Shown in pieces: positions 1-8,398 of a stretch of DNA of 64,000 nucleotides. A model generated the notes under the pieces. It was not told the origin of the DNA. It saw nothing but the letters and a program-made list of their open reading frames with translations, and ran no database searches. Each line of letters opens with the position of its first letter. The first letter of the stretch is position 1. The DNA lies in the NCBI RefSeq assembly GCF_000348925.1, contig NZ_AODQ01000001.1:13-64012 (forward strand). The letters run 5' to 3'. Source of the stretch: Cesiribacter andamanensis AMV16. Lineage in GTDB: Bacteria > Bacteroidota > Bacteroidia > Cytophagales > Cyclobacteriaceae. Made by a program: the position numbers and the translations under genes.

Positions 1-376
1 TAAAAGTAAGCCAGCAGTAGGAGTATAGAAATAGCGCAGTATCAAAAAAGTGAAACTGTTAGCAGACACTAGTTGTGCATACCGCAAAATAGGCTTCTTG
101 CTTAGCAAACACAAATTAGCCCCTGCTGGTTAAAAACATTCCAGCCCGGTGGCTACTTTACTCATTACAGCTAAGCGGGGCTGCAGGGAGGGGGTGAGCA
201 AAGGATGGACAACGTACAGGAAGGGGGAACTAAAATTTTTAATTGATGTTTAAACATTGAATATCAGATTTTCTGTACATTTGAACCGGCGCTCAGTTCC
301 CGCCCACATACAGGCAGGAGCAGGCTCAGGAGAAAACGTAGTTAATCGCATTTTATAACCACTAAATTCAACACCA
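1..376. other. non-coding leader upstream of yceI-like gene
   Basis: No reading frame in this stretch has coding character on either strand, and no RNA gene is recognisable. The last hundred bases are AT-rich and probably hold the promoter of the YceI-family gene. Confidence 0.5.
276..283 (+). promoter_or_regulatory. possible -7 box (TACATTTG) for the YceI gene
   Basis: TACATTTG matches the Bacteroidota primary-sigma -7 consensus TAnnTTTG. A TTG lies about 17 bases upstream in place of the usual TTTG. The start codon follows 93 bases downstream. This is motif matching only. Confidence 0.35.
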
Positions 377-910
377 ATGGCTATTACATGGAAAGTAGAT
401 CCCATGCACAGTGAGATCCAGTTTAAGGTAAAACACCTGATGATCACTACCGTAACGGGATATTTTAGCAGCTTCGATATTGAAGCTGAAACAGAAGACG
501 ATTCGTTCACAAGCGCCAGGCGGGTAGTATTTACAGCCGATGTAAATTCAATCAGCACCAACAACGAGCAGCGCGATACCCACCTGAAGTCGCCCGACTT
601 CTTTGATGCGGCCAACCACGGCCAGATCCGCTTTGAAGGCAATAGGTATGAAAAAGTATCCGGCAATGAGTACAAGCTGCATGGCGACCTCACCATCCGC
701 GGCACTACCAAGCCGGTAACGGTTAATGTAGACTTTGGCGGAATAGTAGTAGACCCCTATGGCCAGACCAAGGCGGGCTTTACAGTAACCGGCAAAATCA
801 ACCGCAAAGAGTTTGGCCTGAGCTGGAATGCCGTTACCGAGGCCGGCAGCGTAGTGGTAAGCGACGAAATTCGCCTGAACTGCGAGGTGCAGCTGGTAAA
901 GCAGGCCTAA
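377..910 (+). CDS. YceI-family lipid-binding protein
   Basis: The 177-residue protein is a complete YceI domain: an N-terminal strand 'WKVDPMHSEIQFKVKHL', a central 'HLKSPDFFDAANH' motif and the 'GDLTIRGTTKPVT' segment are family hallmarks. YceI proteins form lipocalin-like barrels that bind polyisoprenoids or amphiphiles. Unlike E. coli YceI it has no signal peptide and starts directly with MAITW, so it is predicted to be cytoplasmic, as is common for one Bacteroidota subgroup. It is monocistronic, closed by a strong hairpin 25 bases after the stop. The ligand cannot be read from sequence. Confidence 0.9.
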   Translation: MAITWKVDPMHSEIQFKVKHLMITTVTGYFSSFDIEAETEDDSFTSARRVVFTADVNSISTNNEQRDTHLKSPDFFDAANHGQIRFEGNRYEKVSGNEYKLHGDLTIRGTTKPVTVNVDFGGIVVDPYGQTKAGFTVTGKINRKEFGLSWNAVTEAGSVVVSDEIRLNCEVQLVKQA

Positions 911-934
911 GCGCTCTCAGAAAAAATAAAACAG

Positions 935-962
935 ACCGGCTACAGCAGTAGCCGGTTTTTTT
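935..962 (+). terminator. rho-independent terminator after YceI gene
   Basis: A 9-bp perfect stem (ACCGGCTAC / GTAGCCGGT) with a 4-base loop is followed by a run of T. Confidence 0.85.
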
Positions 963-1112
963 GTGGATGCCTGGGGCATCAGCAGCAAGCCGCTACCCCT
1001 TACCAGCAGTGGGCGTCCATTCATGGGCCCTTTGCGCCTTTCATCTTAAAAAGGGGATCTATTTGGCCATAATTGCTTATTTTGGCAGTATCATCAATTA
1101 TTTTTCAACAAG

Positions 1113-2468
1113 ATGTTCAACTATACCTTTTTATCACTGCTTCTGCTGCTGGTAGTAGGCCAGCAGACAGCCGTAGGCCAGGCAAAGGGAGAGGTTTTTC
1201 CGTACAAGATTAACCAGACCCAGCTGCCCAATGGCCTCAATGTAGTTACAGTTCCCTATAACAGTCCGGGGCTGGCCGCTTTTTACATTGTGGTGCGGGT
1301 AGGCTCCCGCGAAGAAGTAGAAGCGGGCAAATCCGGCTTTGCGCACTTCTTTGAGCACATGATGTTCCGCGGTACCGACCAGTACTCCAAGGAAGCCTAC
1401 AGCAATGCGCTGAAGGGTATTGGTGCCTCGGCCAACGCCAACACCTGGTGGGACCGCACCGTGTACCACATGACGGGCAATGCCGGTATGCTCGACAAAA
1501 TGTTTGAGCTGGAGGCCGACCGCTTCATGAACCTGAAGTACTCTCAGGCCGATTTTAAAGTGGAGGCCGGCGCTGTAAAGGGCGAGTACACCAAGAACTA
1601 CGCCAGCCCGGCCATGCAGCTTTACGAAAAAACCTACGACACTGCTTTTGAGAACCATACCTACAAGCATACCACCATTGGCTTTTGGGATGATGTGGTG
1701 GATATGCCCAACCAATATGAATATTCGCTGGAGTTTTACAAGCGCTTTTACCGGCCGGAGTATTCTACCATCATTGTGGTGGGAGATGTAACACCAGAGC
1801 GGGTAAATGCCCTGGCCAAACAATACTTTGGTCAGTGGGAGCGGGGCGATTACCAGCCCCAGATCCCGGCCGAGCCGGAGCAGACCCAGACCCGCTATGC
1901 CCATGTGCAGAACCCAAACTTTCCCCCCTCGCTTAGCCTCAACTTTAAAGGTCCTGCCTTTAGCATCGATCAGAAAGATAAGGCAGCCCTTGACCTGTTT
2001 GCGGCCATTGCCTTCTCTCAAAAATCACCCATCTACAAAAAGCTGGTGGTAGAGGAGCAAAAGGTGCGCAACATAGGTGCCTACGGGCTTGATACCCGGG
2101 ATCCGGGCCTGTTCAGCATCTCTACTTCGCTGCTGAAGGCAGAGGATATGGACTATGTAAAAGGGGAGATCGAGCGGGTGATCGAGCAGTACAAGAACCA
2201 GCCTGCCGATGCAAAATTGCTACAGGAAGCAAAATCGCGCATGCGCTACAGCTTTGCCATGGACCTGGACAGCCCGGACAATATTGCCAATGCCCTCTCG
2301 CAGGTGACCTGGCTTACCGGCAACCCGGCCGATATCAACAGGCTTTTTCAGCTCTATGAGCAGGTAGGCCCGCAGGATATCCAGAATGCCGTGCGCAAGT
2401 ACCTGGTATCTCAGAAGCTTACCATTGGCACGATAGCGCCGGCTGCTGACTCTCCCTTTAAAAGCTAA
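1113..2468 (+). CDS. M16-family zinc peptidase, catalytic subunit
   Basis: 451 residues with an N-terminal signal peptide (hydrophobic stretch to about residue 22), so exported. The inverted zinc motif HxxEH is present as H78-F-F-E81-H82, with the downstream acidic stretch 'EADRF...FKVEAGAVKGEY' that supplies the third zinc ligand and completes the active M16 N-domain; the C-terminal half is the second M16 domain. The next gene, 30 bases on, encodes an M16 protein without the zinc motif, so the two probably form a periplasmic or surface heterodimer like other bacterial M16 pairs. The substrate is unknown. Confidence 0.92.
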   Translation: MFNYTFLSLLLLLVVGQQTAVGQAKGEVFPYKINQTQLPNGLNVVTVPYNSPGLAAFYIVVRVGSREEVEAGKSGFAHFFEHMMFRGTDQYSKEAYSNALKGIGASANANTWWDRTVYHMTGNAGMLDKMFELEADRFMNLKYSQADFKVEAGAVKGEYTKNYASPAMQLYEKTYDTAFENHTYKHTTIGFWDDVVDMPNQYEYSLEFYKRFYRPEYSTIIVVGDVTPERVNALAKQYFGQWERGDYQPQIPAEPEQTQTRYAHVQNPNFPPSLSLNFKGPAFSIDQKDKAALDLFAAIAFSQKSPIYKKLVVEEQKVRNIGAYGLDTRDPGLFSISTSLLKAEDMDYVKGEIERVIEQYKNQPADAKLLQEAKSRMRYSFAMDLDSPDNIANALSQVTWLTGNPADINRLFQLYEQVGPQDIQNAVRKYLVSQKLTIGTIAPAADSPFKS

Positions 2469-2498
2469 GCAATGCTCCAATCTCATTATACAGGACAC

Positions 2499-4067
2499 AT
2501 GAAAAACATCACTATATACCTAGCAGGCCTGCTGCTCCTGATTGGCTTTGGCCGGCAGGCCCAGGCGCAGGAAGTTATTGAACTGCCCATGCCGGAATCG
2601 CCCTCGGTGGTGGTAAAGCTGGCCTTTCGCAATGGTTCCATCACCGATCCGGTAGGCAAGGAGGGGCTTACCAACCTTACCGCCCAGCTGCTGACCCAAA
2701 CCGGCAACAGCACCCTTACCAAAAGCCAGATCGATGATATTCTGTACCCTTGGGCGGCGGCCTACTGGTCGTTTACCGATAAAGAAATGTCCACCCTTAC
2801 CTTTGAGGTGCACCGGGATCACCTGGACCAGTTCTATGAGATCTTCCGGGGCGTGCTGCTGAACCCCTCCTTTGCCGAGGCCGATTTTACCCGGGTAAAA
2901 AGCAATGTGACCAACTTTGTAGAGCAGGTGATCAAGTCGTCGTCTGATGAGGACTACAGCAAAATGACCCTGGAGGCCATGCTTTATAAGGGCACCAATT
3001 ACCAGCACATGAAGTGGGGCAGCTCACAGGGACTGGCCGCCATTACCCTGGAGGATGTGAAGAACCACTACCGCAGCTTCTTTACCCGCAACAATGTGAA
3101 GATTGGCATCACCGGCAATTATCCCAAGCAATTTCTGGCGCGCCTGAAGGCCGATATTAACCAGCTGCCCAATACCAAGCCCGTACTACCCAAGCCGGCA
3201 GCACCTGCCACGCCTGATGGCATCCGGGTACAGATGGTGGCCAAGCCGCAGTCGCTGGGCACAGCCATTTACACCGGCTACCCCCTGAGCATCAACCGGG
3301 CCTCCAAAGACTGGCCGGCCATGCTCATTGTAAACTCCTACCTGGGCGAGCACCGCAAGTCCTATTCCCGCCTGTACCAGCTGATCCGGGAGCAGCGCTC
3401 CATGAACTATGGCGACTATACCTACATTGAGTGGTATGAATCCGGCGGTAGTAACATGCTGCCCACCACGGGCTTTCCGCGCTCATCCAACTACTTCAGC
3501 ATCTGGATCCGCCCGGTGCAGTCGGCCTACAGCCTGCAGTCGCAGTACCCCGAGATGAAGGAGCTAAAGGTAGGCCATGCCCATTTTGCCCTGCGCCTGG
3601 CGCTGGATGAGATTGAGCGGGTGAAGAATCAGGGCCTGACCAAAGAAGAGTTTGAGCTTACCAAGCAGTTTCTGCGCAGCTACATGAAGCTCTATACGCA
3701 GACCCCTGAGCGTCGCCTGGGCTTTATGCTTGATTCTAAATTCTACGGCCTCAATGATTACATCGCCGAAATGGACAAAGCCCTGGAGCGCCTAAGCCTG
3801 CAGGAGGTAAATGCCGCTGCTAAAAAGCACCTGCAGACCGAGAATATGTGGGTATCGATGATTGTAGATGCCGATGAGGCTGAGGCTCTGAAAGAAAGCC
3901 TGCTGAAGAACAGCCCATCGCCCATGACCTACTCGCAGGCCGTACAGGAGAGCCTGCCGCAGGAAGTGCTGCAGCACGACAAGCGCATAGAGGGCAAAAA
4001 GCTGAATGTGAAGGAAGTTACCATCATTAAGCCAGAGCAGACCTTTGTGGCCGGCCGGGATAAATAG
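2499..4067 (+). CDS. M16-family protein, non-catalytic partner subunit
   Basis: 522 residues. I chose ATG 2499 over the upstream ATG 2472 because it begins a clean signal peptide (MKNITIYLAGLLLLIGFG..AQA). The protein aligns by pattern with M16 peptidases ('VVKLAFRNGSITDPVGKEGLTNLTAQLL') but where HxxEH should be it has 'GLTNLTAQLL', so it cannot bind zinc. In M16 heterodimers such a subunit contributes substrate-binding residues to its catalytic partner. It lies 30 bases after the catalytic gene and ends at a shared terminator, so the two are almost certainly co-transcribed. Confidence 0.9.
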   Translation: MKNITIYLAGLLLLIGFGRQAQAQEVIELPMPESPSVVVKLAFRNGSITDPVGKEGLTNLTAQLLTQTGNSTLTKSQIDDILYPWAAAYWSFTDKEMSTLTFEVHRDHLDQFYEIFRGVLLNPSFAEADFTRVKSNVTNFVEQVIKSSSDEDYSKMTLEAMLYKGTNYQHMKWGSSQGLAAITLEDVKNHYRSFFTRNNVKIGITGNYPKQFLARLKADINQLPNTKPVLPKPAAPATPDGIRVQMVAKPQSLGTAIYTGYPLSINRASKDWPAMLIVNSYLGEHRKSYSRLYQLIREQRSMNYGDYTYIEWYESGGSNMLPTTGFPRSSNYFSIWIRPVQSAYSLQSQYPEMKELKVGHAHFALRLALDEIERVKNQGLTKEEFELTKQFLRSYMKLYTQTPERRLGFMLDSKFYGLNDYIAEMDKALERLSLQEVNAAAKKHLQTENMWVSMIVDADEAEALKESLLKNSPSPMTYSQAVQESLPQEVLQHDKRIEGKKLNVKEVTIIKPEQTFVAGRDK

Positions 4068-4123
4068 GCGTAGCGGCCTTTGTTTCCTGCCCATACAAAC
4101 GGGTAGGTACAGCAGTTCATGAC

Positions 4124-4163
4124 AAAAGCCCCTGGAGAAAGATCCTTTCCGGGGGCTTTTCTT
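4124..4163. terminator. bidirectional hairpin terminator
   Basis: AAAAGCCCC pairs with GGGGGCTTTT around an imperfect inner stem. It closes the M16 operon on plus and could also serve the small minus-strand ORF that ends here. Confidence 0.75.
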
Positions 4164-4271
4164 TTATCCCATCATCCACCAGAGCAGCAGCACCAGCCCT
4201 ATGAGCAGGATTATGAGCGACAGGGTGGAATTGCGGCGCCGGGGCCGGGGTGTTTGCGGAGGCCTGAACAT
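4164..4271 (-). CDS. small single-TM protein (35 aa)
   Basis: An ATG on the minus strand opens 35 codons: a Pro/Arg-rich cytoplasmic N-terminus (MFRPPQTPRPRRRNSTL) followed by an uninterrupted hydrophobic helix ending in WWMMG. The positive-inside pattern and placement just before a hairpin suggest a real small membrane protein. It has no recognisable family, and its start is 70 bases downstream of the DUF779 stop, so it could be read from the aldehyde dehydrogenase transcript. Detection rests on composition only. Confidence 0.45.
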   Translation of the reverse strand: MFRPPQTPRPRRRNSTLSLIILLIGLVLLLWWMMG

Positions 4272-4340
4272 AGGGTGTATTTACTGGCAACTACCCTAAC
4301 AACCAGTTACCTGGCTAACTGTTTTGGGGCCTTCAGGGAC

Positions 4341-4718
4341 TTACATCTGGCCAAAGCGAAGGGCTTCAAGTTCGGGCAGCTCCTCTTCCCGAAAGAGCCG
4401 GGATTTTAGCAAAAACCGTACGCCAAGGGGTATTTCAAGCGAAAAGCTGGCGCCCCGGCCCGGGGTTACATCTACGGTAAGCTGGGTATGCTGCCAGTAA
4501 GCAAACTGGTCTTTGGCCATCCAGAAGTCGCAGCCGGCAATGCGGCCCAGCAGTACATCTTCCGGGCCTATCAGAAATTCTCCCTCGGCAAAGCACATGG
4601 GGGAGGAGCCATCGCAGCAGCCACCGCTTTGATGAAACATAAGCGGGCCATGCTGCTCCTTAAGCTGGGCTATAATGGCTTCGGCAGCTGGAGTAAGGGT
4701 TACACGGGCTGTTTTCAT
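4341..4718 (-). CDS. DUF779 domain protein
   Basis: 125 residues from ATG 4718; an upstream in-frame start at 4787 adds non-conserved sequence and is rejected. The family signature 'LMFHQSGGCCDGSSPMCF' and 'GCDFWMAKDQFAYWQHTQLTVDV' identify DUF779, a small Cys-containing protein nearly always encoded next to acetaldehyde/glycolaldehyde-type aldehyde dehydrogenases. It follows the dehydrogenase by about 70 bases on the same strand. A redox or metal role for the vicinal cysteines is plausible but unproven. Confidence 0.88.
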   Translation of the reverse strand: MKTARVTLTPAAEAIIAQLKEQHGPLMFHQSGGCCDGSSPMCFAEGEFLIGPEDVLLGRIAGCDFWMAKDQFAYWQHTQLTVDVTPGRGASFSLEIPLGVRFLLKSRLFREEELPELEALRFGQM

Positions 4719-4790
4719 GGGTGGAAGGGGGTAATGAGAAAAGGAGCAGACTGTGGTACTGCCTGCCCCTTTTGCTCCATCAGTCACTGC

Positions 4791-6317
4791 TTAGAAGAAG
4801 CCTATGGCTTTTTTGTCGTACGAGATGAGCATGTTTTTGGTCTGGCGGTAATGATCCAGCATCATCTTATGCGTTTCCCGTCCAAAGCCCGATTTTTTGT
4901 AGCCACCAAAGGGGGCGTGGGCAGGGTAGAGGTGGTAGCAGTTTACCCACACCCTGCCGGCCTGAATGCCCCTGGCAACACGGTAGGCCTGATGGGTATC
5001 GCGGGTCCATACCCCTGCGCCCAGTCCATAGAGCGTGTCGTTGGCAATTTCCAGCGCTTCCTGCTCGTCCTTGAAGGAGGTGATGCAGGTAACCGGTCCA
5101 AAGATCTCTTCCTGAAATACCCGCATTTTGTTGTGTCCCTTAAAGATGGTGGGCTGGATGTAATAGCCATGTTCCAGACCGCCATTTTGCAGGTAGGCAC
5201 TGCCGCCGGTGAGTACCTCGGCTCCTTCTTCCCGGCCTATCTCCAGGTAGCTTTTGATCTTTTCGTACTGATCGTTGCTGGCCTGGGCGCCCATCATGGT
5301 ATCGGGGTCCAGGGGGTGTCCCATTTTTATTTGTTTGGTGCGTGCTACCAGCCGCTCTATAAAACGGTCGTAGATATCTTCCTGTACCAGAATGCGGGAG
5401 GGGCAGGTGCATACTTCTCCCTGGTTAAGGGCAAAAAGCACTGCGCCTTCCAGGCACTTATCAAAGAAGTCATCATCCTCGTTCATTACATTGCTGAAGA
5501 AGATGTTGGGAGATTTGCCGCCCAGCTCCAGGGTAACTGGTATCAGGTTTTGGGAAGCATACTGCATTATGAGACGGCCGGTGGTGGTTTCGCCGGTAAA
5601 GGCCACTTTAGCCACGCGGGGCGAGGAGGCCAGGGGTTTGCCAGCCTCAATGCCAAAGCCATTCACCACATTGAGTACGCCGGGAGGCAGCACATCCTGA
5701 ATCAGCTCCAGCCAGACCATAATGCTGGCAGGGGTTTGTTCGGCAGGTTTCACAATGGTACAATTGCCGGCAGCCAGCGCAGGAGCTATCTTCCAGGCGG
5801 CCATTAGCAGCGGAAAGTTCCAGGGTATGATCTGGGCTACTACGCCAAGGGGCTCTTTCAGGTTGAGCGAAACGGTATTGCTATCCAGTTCGGAAACACT
5901 GCCCTCTTCGGCGCGGATCACTCCGGCATAATAGCGGAAATGGTCAACCACCAGCGGCAGGTCGGCAGCCAGGGTTTCCCGCAGGGCTTTGCCGTTGTCC
6001 CAGGTTTCTACCCGGGCCAGGTAGTCCAGGTTTTGCTAGGTAATGTCGGCAATCTTCAGCAGCATGTTGCTGCGCTCAGTGGCCGAGCTGTGGTTCCAGC
6101 TTTTGGCGGCATGGTGGGCGGCATCCAGTGCAAGCTCTACATCCTTGGCATTGGAGCGGGCCACTTTGGTAAAGGGCCGTCCGTCTACCGGCGATACATT
6201 ATCAAAATACTCACCATCAACAGGGGCTACCCATTTGCCTCCTATAAAATTGTCATACTTTACTTTAAAAGTAGGCGGGCTAAACGTGCGGGTCTCTTCA
6301 GTAACTGTAGTTTTCAT
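4791..6317 (-). pseudogene. aldehyde dehydrogenase interrupted by an in-frame amber codon
   Basis: Read through, the frame from ATG 6317 to 4791 encodes a complete 508-codon NAD-dependent aldehyde dehydrogenase of the AldA/ExaC/AcoD type (acetaldehyde and related aldehydes to acids). Codon 94 is TAG at 6036-6038, between 'MLLKIADIT' and '[16 protein letters not shown]', where the family has Glu or Gln. Both sides are otherwise intact, including the NAD-fold '[10 protein letters not shown]', catalytic Glu264 (TLELGGKSP) and Cys303 ([11 protein letters not shown]). A GTG at 5951 could restart translation but would lack the N-terminal 122 residues. The adjacent DUF779 gene and divergent AraC regulator support an inducible aldehyde-oxidation locus. 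Recent nonsense mutation, sequencing error and suppression are all possible. Confidence 0.88.
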
Positions 6318-6398
6318 GGCTGCTCGTTTTTAGTAAAAAAAGTGTATATTAAATGGCTGATGCACTGATGGTAAGTTCCTGAAATCGATTGCGGAAAA

Positions 6399-6437
6399 CT
6401 ATCAGTATTCTATCAGGCGGTGCCACTATCCTATCAT
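6399..6437. promoter_or_regulatory. four CTATC direct repeats, candidate operator of the AraC regulator
   Basis: The 129-base region between the divergent aldehyde dehydrogenase and AraC genes holds CTATCAG at 6399 and 6410 (11 bases apart, one helical turn), then CTATC at 6426 and CTATCAT at 6431. Same-face direct repeats are the usual architecture of AraC-family sites. The link to this regulator is inferred from position. Confidence 0.45.
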
Positions 6438-6446
6438 TTTTAGCCT

Positions 6447-7376
6447 ATGACCCAGCATGGTATTGTATTAGGACCAGCCTTTCAGAAACGGACCCTTGAG
6501 CAACTGGTGGAGAACCGCACCAGCTTTCAGGGCTCACACTCCGAGTTGCACATCTATGAGACCCATGCCACTGCCCGGGCCGTAAGCCTGCAGTTTCGGG
6601 AGCCGGTGCTTACCAGCATGATCATGGGCAAGAAAGTGATGCACCTGCAGGGCATTAAGGCCTTTGACTATATGCCGGGCGAATCCCTGATCCTGCCTGG
6701 GAATGAGCCCATGCAGATCGATTTTCCGGAAGCATCGGCTACTACGCCCACCAAGTGCCTGGCGCTTGCCATTTCCCCAGACCTGATTCGCGATACTGTG
6801 GCCTATGTCAACGACCGCATGCCCCGTGTGGCAGAAGAAGGGGAGTGGGGGTTTATGGAGGATAATTACCACCTGTTAAACGATGCCTCGGTCAGCAGCC
6901 TGCTGAATCGCCTGATAGGGGTGTTTCTGGAGGGCAATACGGCCCGGGATATTTTTGTGGACCTCTGCCTGCAGGAGCTGCTCATTCGCCTGATGCAAAC
7001 CCGTGCCCGCAACTTGCTGGTGCAGCAATATGCACAGTACCGAAACTCGCACCGCATGGCACATGTGGCGGCCTACATCCGGGAAAATCTGTACAGGAGC
7101 ATCAGTGTAGGGGAGCTGGCCAGCCAGGCCTGCATGAGCGAGCCTGCTTTTTTTAGAAGTTTCAAACACCAGTTTGGCCTAACCCCCATTGAATACATTA
7201 ACCAGGAGCGTATTACCCTGGCCAAGCAGTTGCTAAACGAGAAGCACCTGTCGGTAACCGAGATAAGTTTTGCCTGTGGCTATAATAACATGAGCTATTT
7301 CATCAGCCAGTTTAAAAAGCAGCTGGCGTTTACCCCCACCCAGTGGCGGCATCGCCTGAAGAAGAGCAGTCACTAA
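6447..7376 (+). CDS. AraC-family transcriptional regulator of the aldehyde dehydrogenase locus
   Basis: 309 residues. Residues 1-190 are an AraC N-terminal effector-binding domain of the AraC_N type (cupin-like, with 'YMPGESLILPGNEP'); residues about 205-305 carry two helix-turn-helix motifs ('SVGELASQACMSEPAFFRSFKHQFG' region and 'SVTEISFACGYNNMSYFISQFKKQ'). Divergent orientation with 129 bases between starts suggests it activates the dehydrogenase and DUF779 genes, probably in response to an alcohol or aldehyde, as for similar pairs in proteobacteria. The effector is not inferable. Confidence 0.9.
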   Translation: MTQHGIVLGPAFQKRTLEQLVENRTSFQGSHSELHIYETHATARAVSLQFREPVLTSMIMGKKVMHLQGIKAFDYMPGESLILPGNEPMQIDFPEASATTPTKCLALAISPDLIRDTVAYVNDRMPRVAEEGEWGFMEDNYHLLNDASVSSLLNRLIGVFLEGNTARDIFVDLCLQELLIRLMQTRARNLLVQQYAQYRNSHRMAHVAAYIRENLYRSISVGELASQACMSEPAFFRSFKHQFGLTPIEYINQERITLAKQLLNEKHLSVTEISFACGYNNMSYFISQFKKQLAFTPTQWRHRLKKSSH

Positions 7377-7410
7377 TGCATAGCTGCAAGGGGGTGGCAG
7401 GCAGGGGAAA

Positions 7411-7439
7411 AAAAAGACCAGCCGCGGGGCAGGTCTTTT
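7411..7439. terminator. bidirectional terminator between AraC and FKBP genes
   Basis: AAAAAGACC / GGTCTTTT stem with a GC-rich top; A-run on one side and T-run on the other, between convergent genes. Confidence 0.8.
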
Positions 7440-7480
7440 GTGCCGTGGCGGACTGCCCCGGCAATGGTACATAGATACGC

Positions 7481-7978
7481 TTAGTGATGGTGTCCGCCCG
7501 GGCCATGCACATGGCCGTGGCTGATCTCCTCCTGGGTGGCCTTGCGCACCTCCAGTACTTCGCCGCTGAAATTCAGGGTTTTGCCGGCCAGCATATGGTT
7601 AAAATCTAGCTTAACGGTATCTTCCTTTACCTCCAGGATCACACCCTGCAGGGGGTTGCCGTTCTGGTCCTGCATGGGAATGATATTGCCTTCTACCAGC
7701 ATATCTTCCTGCAACTCGCCTTCTATCTTGAATACATCTTTAGGCAGATCCACAATGGCTTGCGGATCAGGATCACCATAGCCTTCTTCGGGTTGTACAG
7801 TAATGGTGTAGGTGTCGCCGGCCTGCTTGCCCAGCAACTGTTGCTCAAAACCTGGTATCATCATACCCACCCCTACCAGAAAGGTAAGCGGGTTGCTTTG
7901 ATCGGTTTTTTCCACCAGATCCCCATCTACCTCCAGGGTGTAGGTAACGGATGCTACGGTGTGTTTGTCAATTTTCAT
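7481..7978 (-). CDS. SlyD-like FKBP-type peptidyl-prolyl isomerase
   Basis: 165 residues. The FKBP fold is split by an insert-in-flap chaperone domain (about residues 70-125), as in SlyD; diagnostic segments are 'LTFLVGVGMMIPGFEQQLLGKQAGD' and 'VKLDFNHMLAGKTLNFSGEVLEV'. The C-terminus is His-rich (HGHVHGPGGHHH), a short version of the SlyD nickel-binding tail. It should be a cytosolic folding catalyst and possible metal carrier. It is monocistronic, with a 420-base non-coding leader region. Confidence 0.93.
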   Translation of the reverse strand: MKIDKHTVASVTYTLEVDGDLVEKTDQSNPLTFLVGVGMMIPGFEQQLLGKQAGDTYTITVQPEEGYGDPDPQAIVDLPKDVFKIEGELQEDMLVEGNIIPMQDQNGNPLQGVILEVKEDTVKLDFNHMLAGKTLNFSGEVLEVRKATQEEISHGHVHGPGGHHH

Positions 7979-8398
7979 GAAACAATATTAAGTGAGTGTG
8001 CAAAAGAACGGAAATACTCCCAGCTGAACAAACAGGGCAGGGGGTTAGCCCTCCTGACGCCCAAGCCGCTATCTTCATAAGTAAAAAGCCTACAGGCTTG
8101 TTTGGCAGGGCGATCAAAAAGAATGGGCAAGGGGGTAGCTATTACCTGCTTCTTAAAATTTGCCGGCCAGAGCAAAACCTTAATTGCGTAAAGCGAGTAT
8201 AACAAATGTTTGCAATATGCAGGTTGCCCTCCTCCTGTATTCCTCTTGCCGAGGGGGGGAGCGTCAGCAGGCAGCGGATTGAATTGACCAGGCGCCCTGG
8301 CCGGGCCCCCTTGCCTTTTTCTGGCAGCTACTCCAGCCTGCTGCAGATTGCATTTCATAGGAACTTAGCGCTGGTACCTTACTTTTTAATTAGATCGA
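7979..8398. other. intergenic region between divergent genes
   Basis: About 420 bases separating the FKBP and glycosyltransferase starts. It must hold both promoters; I see no coding frame, RNA gene or strong hairpin. Confidence 0.4.

Noticed and set aside
1134-2021. 295-codon minus-strand frame opposite the M16 gene
   Set aside because: Antisense shadow; no start context or domain.
4488-5807. 439-codon plus-strand frame opposite the aldehyde dehydrogenase
   Set aside because: It is the antisense of a conserved coding frame; its translation has no family pattern.
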